From contig JBBMOA010000009.1 of the NCBI GenBank assembly GCA_037954235.1, forward strand, positions 28,361,126 through 28,425,125: 64,000 nucleotides of DNA. Direction: 5' to 3'. Below are positions 1 to 11,730 of this stretch, piece after piece; the stretch's first letter is position 1; each line of letters starts with the position of its first letter. The position numbers and the translations under genes are program-made. This stretch comes from Aulostomus chinensis (taxonomy: Eukaryota; Chordata; Actinopteri; Syngnathiformes; Aulostomidae). The notes beneath the pieces are model-generated. The model was given only the letters and a program-made list of their open reading frames with translations, did no database searches and had not been told where the DNA came from.

Positions 1-49
1 GAGGAGGGCTGATGCAAAAGCTGAGGGGCAAACTTATTTACATTCAGGT

Positions 50-103
50 TGCTGTGTGTGTGCACGAGTGTGCGTTCGTGTGTTTGTGTGTGTGTGTGTG
101 TGG
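50..103. repeat. GT-rich microsatellite
   Basis: Interrupted (GT)n with GCAC, GCGT and TTTG variants. Confidence 0.85.
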
Positions 104-1955
104 GTGGACGGGTGGAAATGAACGTATGCATGCATTCATGAAACAGCCCTTTGACTTCTAAAGCCTCCTTCAGCTGTGTCTTAAACACTTGCATATCTCA
201 CAGCCCTGTTGGAACACACAATGACATCCTGTCCCCTAAACGCCCACCTCTGTTCCATTCCCTTCTCCCCTGGCCCTCTGACTGGCTGCTTTGTACCCTG
301 ACAGATATACAGTTCTTGGCTGCCCTACAGGGAGAGCTCTGGGGAAATGAGATACAAATGCCACAGTATCTGCGGTATCACTACCCAAAAACCAAGCTCT
401 CGCCTGTGGCAATAAAACGGCAGCTAGAGGACACCGACAATCACAGTGGTGGAGATAAAACAACCCAAGATAAACCAAATGATTTTAGATAAGCTGTGGA
501 ATTGGTCACCATGCAGCTCTGCCTTGATTCTGACTCCACCAGAGACGGTGGATGGAACCACTGCCGCTCACTGGTTTGTAACAAGGAAACTGTTGATATT
601 TTGGGGTCATTTTAAGAATTTTGACCATCTTGACAAAGTCAAGTGAGCCGAATGTTGTTCAGTCGTGGCAGGTGTGTAAATGTGAGTCTTACTCAGCAGC
701 AACTTACTCCTGTGCTCCCCGTCAAGTCGAGTCTTAGCTGTGGGCACATCGAGTGACCAACAGGTGGCAACACTGGTGATTTATAACTGAACTGTCAGAG
801 GACACGTTCTGAGGGCTTGTCCATTATGGTGGACCTGCACAGGTACAAAACCTGTTCAATGACCTCGCCGCCGAGGAGCCAGGCTCCCCGGTGGAGCCCT
901 GAGAGATTGGCCCCGTCTGTCCCGGTCTTCCCTGTACTATTATACAGTCTATGGTTGTTATGTATTGGACTTCCTCTGGCCTCCGGGGTAATCTGGAAGA
1001 GTACCAGTTTACGTAACTGCAATTAAGGGGTTAATCTTCAAAGCATTGTATTAGGAATGCCGGGTGTGTCGTCTTTTTTTCCGCTTCTCGTTCAGTGTAA
1101 ATAGGCTTTTAATCTCCCATCCAAACATGGAAGACACACAAACGGCACATTTTCTTACATCACTGTACATCCAACACAGTGTATCTATGTGTCCTTTAAT
1201 TTGCCTGCCTAATGCAGCACTCTCACATAGTGATAAGAGAGTGTAATCTTCTTAGGTGTGGCAAAAGCTTAATCAATATTAACATATTCCTCAGCTCCCT
1301 CTCCATTGAATAATTGATATCCTCACACAGTCTTGCTGAGAATGAAATAAGATGTAGGAGTATTAAAATAACTTCCCCGAGATAAAAGAAAATTGATTAA
1401 AAAAAGATGGCTGAGAATTAAAGAGAAGGAAAGGCAGCCTAAGGGATTGGACTTTGCATACAAATGAAGAAAAGGGGTTGGGGAGGTGGAGGAAATAAGG
1501 AACTTTAGGGAAGTTATGAGCCCATTTATCTAACTCAAGTCATTGCACACCCGGCCGGTCGGTTTTTACTAAACCAATCAAAGAGCTTAATCGGAGAGAT
1601 CCACTGTACCCTCACCAATCCCTGACCCCCTTGTAAAACATGTAGTTATTAATCGATGATTCCTCATCTCTAATTTCCACATGATTGCCTCTTCATTAAA
1701 ATTTGCAGTGCTTACATCTTAGAGTTCACATGACAGGCTACCTCTCTGTTCCCAACTCTGAAGTGTTCTTCAGGCCCAGCAGAGCGTGCCTGCAGGCCCC
1801 GGCCAACCTGCCCAATAATGTACCAGCAAGAATGATAATTAGAATTAATTGAAGTTTTAAAAACTTATTTCCACAAGGTCCTCTAGTTCAGCTGCTGCTA
1901 CTTAAAGTTTAAAGTTATGCCAGCTACCCATAAAATACTAAATTACTTTAAAGTA

Positions 1956-1975
1956 AAAAAAAAAAAAAAAAAAAA
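1956..1975. repeat. poly(A) run
   Basis: About 20 consecutive A. No retroposed body is recognisable in front of it. Confidence 0.85.
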
Positions 1976-2491
1976 TCACAATGGATTTAAGTCCCAGGCC
2001 TGGGAAGTGTAAGCTCATCCTCCAAAGCTGCAGGGACAACACAGGCAGGGATCTTCAGGACGGATGCAGTGAGAGGATCAGGGTTAAGAGGAATCATGCA
2101 TTTGGACCACCTCAGCGCTATCAGATCACTGCTGACACCTCACCTGCCATCCCCGGGGCTTTGGCACAAATCACAACTTGAGAGAGCCAAGGCAGACAGA
2201 TGATTGTGAGTTTGTGTGTGTTTTCGTACGGTTGAGGTTGTCTGCGCAGTTTTAAGGGGGGAAAAAGGACGGACAGAAAGTTTGAAAGCTGTCAGGCACA
2301 CCTGGACAAATCCAGGCCCATCTCAAGGTTGCTGCACTCACAAAGGCGACATACGAAGGACGTGTGTTTGCGACGTGTTGAGCGGCACGTCTGACAGCTG
2401 TGTTCAATCAGCGAGAGAAAACTGATGGGTGAAAATGAGATGTCAACAACATGAGGACCTGGGCAATATGAAATACAGATATAGGCAGCAA

Positions 2492-2492
<1 letters not shown>

Positions 2493-2550
<58 letters not shown>
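2493..2550. repeat. (CA)n microsatellite
   Basis: About 29 uninterrupted CA units, followed 135 bp later by a GT tract in inverted orientation. Confidence 0.95.
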
Positions 2551-2553
<3 letters not shown>

Positions 2554-2683
2554 GTGATCTTTACATGGGAGGTAAACAAATGACAGTGATCTGTCTTCTA
2601 TACAGAGAAATTAGACGAGTAGGTGTATACATTCACACAAGTGTTGATTGAGGAAGCGTTCATGCAGGCATGAGTGAACATAT

Positions 2684-2685
<2 letters not shown>

Positions 2686-2715
<30 letters not shown>
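2686..2715. repeat. (GT)n microsatellite
   Basis: About 15 uninterrupted GT units, complementary to the CA tract at 2493. Confidence 0.95.
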
Positions 2716-2716
<1 letters not shown>

Positions 2717-3732
2717 ATTCATTCAGCACTGTATCAGATACTCTCCATCTCCATTTGACAGGCCGCTGACACGCAGCAAGGTGAGATAGTGTTCTGATCA
2801 ATGTCTTCGATCGACGCTCGCTGACAGTCACACACTCACGCTGATCCTTCACAATTAACCATAAACTTTTTTTACTTGAAAAACATCTTACCGTTAAACC
2901 CATGCCGACTATCCTCACCATCTCATAAACTCAATCAACCGTCTGTCACATTTAATGATAGAATGATTCACCATGAACACCATCTTTAATTCTAGAAAGG
3001 CCGCAGTGGGGACCCATAATGATAACTTATGACAATGCAATTAAAAAGGTCTTTTTCATTGCCGGGTTAAACGTTATTCTTTTAATAGCTGATGTAATGA
3101 CTTTAAAATCATGAGGAGAAAAATGGTGGATTGCAGCAGTTCATGTCTCCATCTCACACGTCTCACTAATCAAACGGGAGTCCGTTAACTGTCGCCTCTC
3201 GTTATGCTCAGACCGACTTTATCCAGCTTCTGCTGCTGCTTTGTGACGAGGAAGCAGCTTTAAAGGGACACTTTCATGCGTGTGCCGGCGTTGACCTTGC
3301 AGATTTTACAGGTTATCATGGGAATATGTGATGTTTGGCCTCTTTAAATTTCCAAGAACACAAATTGATTGTGAATCAATCTGGTGGTTTTTGGTGGCAA
3401 TAGTTTTCTTATTCATGAGTTTTTTGTTTTTTTTTTAATAGCGAACAGTTTTCTACCTGGAGGTTGTTTCTAATTTGGCAAACAAAGAAGCGATCAAACG
3501 ATTGAAAGTGTCTCGTATGATACCAGCTCGCTCCATTCATTTACAGTCTCTTGACTCTTTTGATTATAAACTATTTCTTCAGGCTAATTCTCTTTTCTTC
3601 TCTCTCTTCTCAGACTGTCAGAGCTCAGTTTGCATGAATCCAGAGTGAAAGTATGTATTTTGTGTTCACCCTGAGTAAAATTCTCCCTGTCCGTTTACCG
3701 CCTCGATGACCTCTCTATTTTCATTTCAACTT

Positions 3733-3759
3733 CTTCTCTCTCTCTCTCTCTCTCTCTCT
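3733..3759. repeat. (CT)n microsatellite
   Basis: About 13 CT units. Confidence 0.9.
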
Positions 3760-4362
3760 GCTGCCCTGGGCTCCTGTCAGCTGAAATAAATGGCCATTTT
3801 TCAAACGGCCGGGTGTTGGGCATGTGTCAGTCAGGCTGCAGAGTACAGAAATTGATCATGCTTGGGTCAATAGCTGCTAAAATAACAAACCCCCCTCATT
3901 TTACCAGCAGTACATGTAGACTGTCTGCCTGCTCAGTACACAGATTCTAGACTTTCCTCTCTCGTAAGGCAGGTTCTGTAAAGTCGCGAGACACTAATCC
4001 TGAGAAGAATTATACCAATAACCTACTGTAGATTCACAGATTTGACAGCCCAAATCCAATTTTGGGAGTTAGACATCATCTGACATCTGATCCTAACCAC
4101 ATTTGGGTGATTTCTGCTTCATCTCAGTGTGAAATCCTATTTGAGCGCTCAGAGTAGCACTCCCAGCTTGTGTCTCAATACTAGATATTGCTATTTTGGC
4201 CAGGTCTCGCTCGAAAAAGAGATCACCTGATCTCAAGTGACTACCTGGTAAAGTTCAGGTTAAAAAAAATAAACAACAAATCAGACCTCATTACCTCATC
4301 ACTCAAGGAAGAGCGTGGCAGAGAAAGGCCTGATGTTACCCAAGATGCCCGGAGAGGTTCCT

Positions 4363-5437
4363 AGAGCTTCACCCTATAGTAGGGCTTCACCCTATCGTAG
4401 GGCTTCACCCTATCTCAGAGCTTCACACAATCGTAGGGCTTCACCCTATCTCAGAGCTTCACACAATCGTAGGGCTTCACCCTATCGTAGAGCTTCACCC
4501 AATAGTAGGGCTCCACCCTATCGTAGGGCTTCACCCAATCGTAGAGCTTCACCCTATCGTAGAGCTTCACCCTATCGTAGGGCTTCACCCAATCGTAGAG
4601 CTTCACCCAATCGTAGAGCTTCACCCTATCGTAGGGCTTCACCCTATCGTAGAGCTTCACCCTATCGTAGGGCTTCACCCTATCGTAGGGCTTCACCCTA
4701 TCGTAGAGCTTCACCCTATAGTAGGGCTTCACCCTATCGTAGGGCTTCACCCAATCGTAGAGCTTCACCCTATCGTAGGGCTTCACCCGATCTTAGGGCT
4801 TCACCCTATCGTAGGGCTCCACCCTATCGTAGACCTTCACCCTATCGTAGACCTTCACCCTATCGTAGAGCTTCACCCTATCGTAGGGCTTCACCCTATC
4901 GTAGAGCTTCACACAATCGTAGAGCTTCACACAATCGTAGGGCTTCACCCTATCGTAGAGCTTCACCCTATCGTAGAGCTTCACACAATCGTAGGGCTTC
5001 ACCCTATCGTAGGGCTTCACCCAATCGTAGAGCTTCACCCTATCGTAGAGCTTCACACAATCGTAGGGCTTCACCCTATCGTAGAGCTTCACACAATCGT
5101 AGGGCTTCACCCTATCGTAGAGCTTCACACAATCGTAGGGCTTCACCCTATCGTAGAGCTTCACACAATCGTAGGGCTTCACCCTATCGTAGGGCTTCAC
5201 CCAATCGTAGAGCTTCACCCTATCGTAGAGCTTCACCCTATCGTAGGGCTTCACCCTATCGTAGGGCTTCACCCTATCGTAGAGCTTCACCCTATCGTCG
5301 GGCTTCACCCTATCGTAGAGCTTGACCCTATCATAGAGCTTCACCCTATCGTAGAGCTTCACCCTATCGTAGAGCTTCACCCTATCGTAGAGCTTCACCC
5401 TATAGTAGAGCTTCACCATATCGTAGGGCTTCACCCA
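4363..5437. repeat. 18-bp minisatellite, about 60 tandem copies
   Basis: The unit is AGGGCTTCACCCTATCGT with frequent variants (AGAGCTTCAC, CCCAAT, CACAAT). The period is a multiple of three and units rarely contain stops, so both strands stay open for hundreds of codons: one plus frame reads ASPYRR / ASHNRR / ASPNRR repeats from 4315 to a TGA at 5323, and minus frames read VKPYDR / VKLYDR. The array continues about 110 bp beyond that TGA unchanged, which argues against selection on the frame. Around 5041-5170 units alternate in a 36-bp higher-order pattern (PY then HN). Confidence 0.97.
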
Positions 5438-7896
5438 GTCACTTCCAGCGGAAGGATGTATGAAGCTTGTGTCATCTGCATGTTTCAGCTAATTGTTGTG
5501 ATATTAGCTTTTATACTCAGGCTTTTATGTAAATGAACATGTCAAATGTATAAACACCCTAAAGAGAAACAACCAGTAACCAAGTGGCTGCTGCAGAACC
5601 CAACCAACATCTCCAGAACCGTGAATAACCACGGGTAGAGTTCTCACCCTCCCTGCAAACTTAAGAGGAGTTGCTGAGTGTGACGTTCTTCTGACTGCAA
5701 CTGAGCCGGCGAGGATGGTGTCAACTAGTGTTGTTCCTGTTAACGTGTGAATCAGAACGCCTTTTCAGCCAGTTCCCAGTTACGGCTGCGCCGGCCTTCT
5801 GGCCCCACAAGCAGACCGGCAGCCGCTCACTCTTCTCTGCCTCCCAGTTCCTCCTGCGATTCCTGCTGGTTGATGAGAGAAGGCTTTCACTGAAAAACTT
5901 GTTCGCTGAGTAGTTTTAATTAACTGTTCAACTCGTCAGACAGAGATGCGGGGACTGGCCTCTCGGTAAACTGCAAAAACTTACATTGACATCTAAGTGA
6001 TGGATTTCATCAAGTAGCCAAAATAATTATGACGACAGGAAATTAGCAATCAGACGTCAACGTGGAGGGAGAAACACATCTTGAGAAAGACCAGCTGGTA
6101 AATCAGCTGCATGTTAAGATGGCATCTCCTAACAAGGATGATCAACTCTGAAAAAGGAAACTGGTAGAAGGTCTAAAAAAGGAACTGTTTTGGTTTTTTT
6201 TACATTGGAAGGCAGGACAAAAACATCTTTCATAACGATCCTCCACAGTCAGAGAGCCCATATGACATCAGCAGACCCGGATCCAGCTGAGGACCAGTTC
6301 TAGAAACTGAAACAATTGTTCCTCTTGATCATTCAATCATCATCGACTCTCTGAGTTTTCCAGACAAGCAGACACCAGCAGTGGTGATGACATCACCTTC
6401 TTTGGCAGGGAAAATAAATAAATAATTTGATAAATATATTTTTTTTAATTTGAACTGTTTTGTAATACACATACCTGCAGTTTCTCAACAGGATTCATCT
6501 CGCACTCAGAAAGCTGATGAAAGTCTGTAAACTTGTCCGATTTTGTTATTCTTAAATACGAATTTTTAAAAAAACAAAAACAGAAACCAAAAAACACACT
6601 GGCTTGACCCCTTTCATCCAGACCTGCTGCTCCTGCTGCTTCTTCCCCCCAAATTCAAGATGTGTCAGTGGTTTTTGTGTCGTCCTGCTCACAGACCGAA
6701 GTCCTCACGTCCTCGGCTGAGGTAAATATATATTCAAGAAAAAAAAGCAAATGTTATCTTCTTTTCTTTTAATGTTTGATTGATGTGTTTCCTCTGCGAT
6801 TAGATTAACTATGTCACGCGCTGATCTATCTTCACAAAATGACTTGAGGAATCTGGCGTGTGAGATGAGCACAGGGGACTTTCTGTTCAACAGGTCAGGG
6901 CTGGGTGAGGTCTATAGATCCGTCACATCATCCCCCTGACTTTTGACTTTCTCCTCCTCGCTCATCCTCTCATCAGAAATATCCAAGACCAGCCGTAATC
7001 CTCACACTAAATGCGGTGCTACTCCCAGCTTGTCGGTACTTCTGTTGATTACCAGCGAGTCCTCGCGAAGATAAAATCTTCCTCTCACATGCAGCGATGG
7101 AAAATGTGAACAGCACCAGAATGCTTTGTGTCTCGCAGCTCTTTTCTCATTTTTACAGATGTCAAACCCACATTGCTGCTATTTTCAATTGCCTGTTTTC
7201 TGCTCTTTTTAGCTGACATGAGCTGACTTCTTCCATTTACATTCAGGGAACCATGGAAAGAGAGCCCCCATCCAGCTCATCCAGCCCATCAGAGAGAGCC
7301 TGAGACAGACGAGCACAGACAAGAGCAGCAAATGTTTGAAAGCACAGGAAGCGCAGCTAAAAACAATTTCCATCTTTCGACCCTACACCACCATCTCAAA
7401 CGTCACTCACCCCCCCCCCCCCACTCCCCCCTGCACACACTAAAACATTTATACACCCATGCCTGTCTGCTGATGGTTCTGCCTGTGAATTATTTACTGT
7501 AGAAATGCAGGAACAATCTAATTGAAGAGAAGGGAACTCCATTGGAGATGAAACTCTGCCTCCCCCCCTCATGTAGAAGATAAATGGCTCCCAGTTGATG
7601 TGGCCACACTGTGACGCTATTACCTGTGTGTCGTTTCTCAGCCTCAGATTTGTTGCCTGCAGTTGCATCAAGGTCAATGACGTGTGTGTCAGTTAAATAT
7701 CCTTAAATTTAGCTTCAGCAAGTGTGTGTCTGCTGATTCACCAAGACCGTCGGACGCAGGTGGATGTTGAAAGGACAGAGAAGGAGATGATTTAAAAATT
7801 TATTACTTTTTATTTGACTTTAGTAAATGATTTAAAAGAAGTATTTTGCATAGTAGCTGAATGAGGGACGTCGCCAAGATGTACAATTCTACAATT

Positions 7897-7933
7897 TCAT
7901 TTAGCAGACGCTTTTGTCCAAAGCGACGTACAT
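7897..7933 (+). mobile_element. V-SINE-like conserved motif
   Basis: CATTTAGCAGACGCTTTTGT and the following CCAAAGCGACGTACA form a widely dispersed fish repeat motif that I associate with the V-SINE/DeuSINE type. The flanks are too diverged to delimit an element. Confidence 0.6.
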
Positions 7934-9479
7934 CACAAGCAAGAATTCAGACTGAGACTATAGTTTTCTTTATTCCATCAATCAGTGCTATTGAGACACC
8001 ACTGGGATTTTGGAGGTGTTAGACTTCCTTTCCGTCCATTTTGATCTTATCGTGCTGAGTAAAAAGTCCTTTATATGACAAACACATGGCAGATTGTGGG
8101 AGCTGGTCCTCCTCTTCTTGATCTCTTCTTACAGCTGAACAGAGACCTGAAAAAATAAAAACTAAAGAGCACTTGAGAGTCCCTCTGCCAAAGAACCGTG
8201 TGGGTTCACAACGTGGACACGGTATCTTGAAAATCTGTTGACACCACCAAAAACCTGGGTCCCGCAGATCCCTGATCCAGAACACCATCCAGCTCCAGGA
8301 GCTTCACACTTAACCCTTTTCAAAATGCATGACCGCAACATATTTCATCAAACACGCGGCCCAGGCAAGGTGATGATGTCATCAGATACAGTTGCAGGTT
8401 CGGGTTAATTCCAAAATCAAATGGAATTCCTTCCACGCCACCAGTGGTGACGTTGCTCTTCAGATGCCAAAATTTCCTTCAACTAATAAGCACATTCAAG
8501 GAATTTCTTCGACATGATGCCAGGAATCTTTTGCCACATTCTTGAAAATTTGAATCAGAATTTGACACATTTGGATGGAATCCTGTCTCTTGAAGGACGT
8601 ACACAACAGAGAGAGGCACAGAGACGCAGCAGAGCGGTCATTCACTCCTGGCCTGCCCCTCTCACACTGTTTGGATGGTCGTTCCTGGTTGAGGTTTAAA
8701 AAAAATAAAATCTGGAACACATTCAGATGAGCACCCACCTACCTTTTCTGCCCACAAACACAATCAAGCACATGAAAGGCTGTTAGTTATTTTGAGCCAA
8801 ATGTAAGTTACAGCACATTCAAGATTACATAAAAGAACATTTCAGGATAAATGCTGGCTGCGGCGCCGCTGTTGCGTCGCTGCTGATGAGGTACAAAACA
8901 AAAGACCCTCTCACTAATGTTGTACTGCACGTGTGCACTTTCTCAGTTCCACGCACAGGCAGCTCTCCCTCCTTTGAAGTGCTGCATCACAAGGCAGTAA
9001 TGGAATTCTATAGCTGACTGCTGACTGGAGGCTTTGGTGGGGGGCGGATGGTGAAATGGTTGACTGGAGAGAGAAATGAAAGGAAAGGTAGGAAAGGTGG
9101 GAAAAATTGATTGAGAAAAAAATGTCGGGCTGTCTTTGTATTAAGGTGGCTTTTAGAGGAGCGTCGCCAGTGTTGAGCACGCAGGTCCGTGTGTGACTCT
9201 TAGGGTGATGCTGTCAATTTTAGGAGGTTCAAACACACATACACACACACTGGTTTGATTCCCCCCGTTCCCCTATTTTAGTTCGGGTTGTAGCAGGGGG
9301 ACAAGAAGGTACTGTACCTTTAATTATGCAAATAGACTTCATTATCTGCAGTGACTCCAAAGGGTTGTGGAATGTATTCATTAGTCGGCAGAGATGTGAA
9401 GTGTTCACTGAGGGGCAGTCAAGTGTGGACAATTAGGTGTGCTCTTTTTTATAGATGCAAGTGTACAATATATTCAACA

Positions 9480-9481
<2 letters not shown>

Positions 9482-9556
<75 letters not shown>
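9482..9556. repeat. (GT)n microsatellite
   Basis: About 37 uninterrupted units, among the longest dinucleotide tracts here. Its translation gives a Cys-Val repeat, which is not a protein. Confidence 0.97.
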
Positions 9557-9558
<2 letters not shown>

Positions 9559-9705
9559 GGCGCATGTCTGTGTGTTGGGGGTGTGACATAACTCATGTAC
9601 TGTTGTTGCTGAAAGAAAATGAATGATTAAGAGTTAGCGTTTACTGGGCCTGAGATGGTACCAACACCACAGAATTTTAACAATCTCATACCAGAAATAT
9701 TAAGT

Positions 9706-10076
9706 GAAGGCTGCACGGTGGTGCAGTGGTCAGCACTGTCGCCTCACAGCAAGAAGGTTCTGGCTTCGAGTCCTGGCTCGGATCTTTCTGGGTGAGTCTC
9801 CACATTCTCCCGGTTCCTGTGTGGGTTCTATCTGGTACTCCAGCTTCCTCCCACCGTCCAAAGACATCAATTTGGGGACGAGGCTGATTGATACTCTAAA
9901 TTGACCGTAGGTATGAATGTGAGTGTGAATGGTTGTCTGTCCATATGTGCTGGCCCTGCCATGGACTGGGGACCTGTCCAGGGTGAACCCCGCCTCTCGC
10001 CCGTAGCTGCTGGGATAGGCTCCAGCCCTCCGCGACCCTTACTAGGAATAAGCGGAAGACAATGGATGGATGGATG
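9706..10076 (+). mobile_element. tRNA-derived SINE with (GGAT)n tail, near full length
   Basis: The head resembles a tRNA-type Pol III promoter: an A-box-like GTGCAGTGGTCAGCA and a B-box-like GCTTCGAGTCC. The body contains CCTGTCCAGGGTGAACCCCG and GGGATAGGCTCCAGC, and it ends AGCGGAAGACAATGGATGG. A perfect 8-bp direct repeat TATTAAGT flanks it (9698-9705 and 10077-10084), as expected for retroposition. It matches a very common fish SINE type; I do not assign a subfamily name. Confidence 0.88.
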
Positions 10077-10867
10077 TATTAAGTAAAAAAAATTCTTTCA
10101 ACTTCAAGTGGATGAAACACAGGAACCTGACTGGGGCTTCAGAAACTGAAGTATTTATTCACTAACAAATACCTGCAGTTCACAGTATGTAGAGAGTAAA
10201 GCAAGTAAAGTATTCTTCTCCTTCTTACCTCCATCATGTACAGTTTCTATCTGTGTTTATGATTAATTGCTTGCCAATAATAGTTACACACATGGATAAA
10301 TCGTCCTGCGTCCTTATTTATTTCACTTCATAGAACTTGTTCTTTGTCTCAGTCACAAACTTGTTCTTTTGGCTGAAACTATGTTTAGAGCACAAACTCT
10401 CCTGAGTTTTAGATTCAGCACAAACTGTATGTGACTGTAATTATGCAAAGTAGGTCGTTAAACTAATAAACAGCATGTATAAACAACAGCACAAACACAC
10501 AGATTCCCTGTTTTCCTTCCTGTCTTTTCTTTCTGCCTCTTCTCTCCACTGATCGCTCTCCAAGCTCAACACTGGGATCAGTCAGTCTCGGTGATGGGCA
10601 TCTGGATTTGAGAGTCATCTGAAATGGAGAAAAGAAAACATCCACGCCATCTCAATAGATGAATAAACAGCTGATGGCGCAGCAAAGCTCCTCAATGGGT
10701 TTAATGAGTAGACTGCAGCGCTGCGACCTAGATCGAGTTTGTCGAGTGTCACTGATCCGCCTCCACAAACCAAAGTGACAATAACAATCATCAACAACAA
10801 GTCTCATTAATTACAGTGGTGGCACTCATGGTCTCCATTCTAAAGCTCAACTGAAATAGAGTCCTCT

Positions 10868-10870
<3 letters not shown>

Positions 10871-10943
<73 letters not shown>

Positions 10944-10948
10944 CGTGC
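10871..10948. repeat. (GT)n microsatellite
   Basis: About 34 units ending in GCGTGCGTGC. Overlapping Cys-Val frames come from it. Confidence 0.97.
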
Positions 10949-11382
10949 TGTGGAGACATAATTACACTGTCAAACTGTGGGGACTTGCCTCAGGGACACG
11001 GAGCAAAGCCTCGTGTCCTGAACCTTTACGTCTCAGGGTGGCGGTTTGTCATCAGGGTCAACTGATGTCTGCATATGAATCCGTAGACAAAGACCAAGAT
11101 GTTTCAGATGCTAATTTTCCATTTATACTTGGACTTTTGATGTTTGAGTGGGATTTCACGCAGGTAAACCATCTGTGTGGAGAGCAAAAGAGATGGAACC
11201 ATCATCTGGTGAAAATGTAGCTTCATCATCCATGGACATTCTTTCATTTCCATTCTTGTATTTTAAATGGTTTCATAAACTTAAACTTGTCAAAGTCTTC
11301 AGGTCTTGGTATTAGTTTGTATATTTGTGGATTCTAGTCTTGATCGTTGTTTCCCGTTTTTTTTCCCCTCATGTTTCAATTT

Positions 11383-11730
11383 ATTCACGGTGGTGCAGTG
11401 GTTTGCACTGTTGCCTCACAGCAAGAAGGTTCTGGGTTCTTTCTGTGTGGAGTCTCCATGTTCTCCCCGTGCCTGCATGGGTTCTCTCCAGGTACTCCAG
11501 CTTCTTCCCACCATCCAAAGACATGCAATTGGGGACGAGGCTGATTGAATACTCTAAATTTACCGTAGGTGTGAATGGTTGTTTGTCTCTACGTGTTGGC
11601 CCTGCGATGGACTGGCGACCTGTCCAGGGTGAACCCCGCCTCTCGCCCGTAGATGCCAGGATAGGCTACAGCCCCCCCCCCCCCCCCCCCGCGACCCTGA
11701 ACAGGAGTAAGCGGAAGACAATGGATGGAT
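11383..11730 (+). mobile_element. tRNA-derived SINE, second near full-length copy
   Basis: Same family as the copy at 9706, aligning from the CACGGTGGTGCAGTGG head to the GACAATGGATGGAT tail, with a C run at about 11674-11690 in place of a short CCCGCGACC segment. A 10-bp direct repeat GTTTCAATTT flanks it (11373-11382 and 11731-11740). The head lacks the first few bases of the other copy. Confidence 0.88.

Larger units (their letters stand above)
1..4362. other. intergenic DNA without recognisable gene
   Basis: The block contains simple repeats at 50-103, 1950-1975, 2493-2550, 2686-2715 and 3733-3759. The stretch 1240-1900 is AT-rich with several homeodomain-type cores (ATTAATC, AATTAATTG), so it is a candidate conserved non-coding element. 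Open frames are below about 115 codons and not protein-like. Confidence 0.7.
5438..9705. other. intergenic DNA without recognisable gene
   Basis: Between the minisatellite and the first SINE I see a C run (about 7409-7422), a V-SINE-like motif (7897-7933) and a long GT tract (9482-9556). No exon with plausible splice sites and protein homology was recognised. Confidence 0.65.

Noticed and set aside
4315..5325. A 336-codon open frame with ASPYRR repeats that could be called a gene
   Set aside because: It is entirely an 18-bp minisatellite, with equally open frames on the other strand, and the array runs on past the stop unchanged.
4363..5437. CRISPR-like regular repeats
   Set aside because: The units are contiguous with no unique spacers, and the genome is vertebrate.
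9706..11730. The two repeat copies as a tandem pair of tRNA genes or a cut-and-paste MITE
   Set aside because: The tRNA-like heads are degenerate and fused to a long body, and duplications of 8 and 10 bp fit SINE retroposition better.
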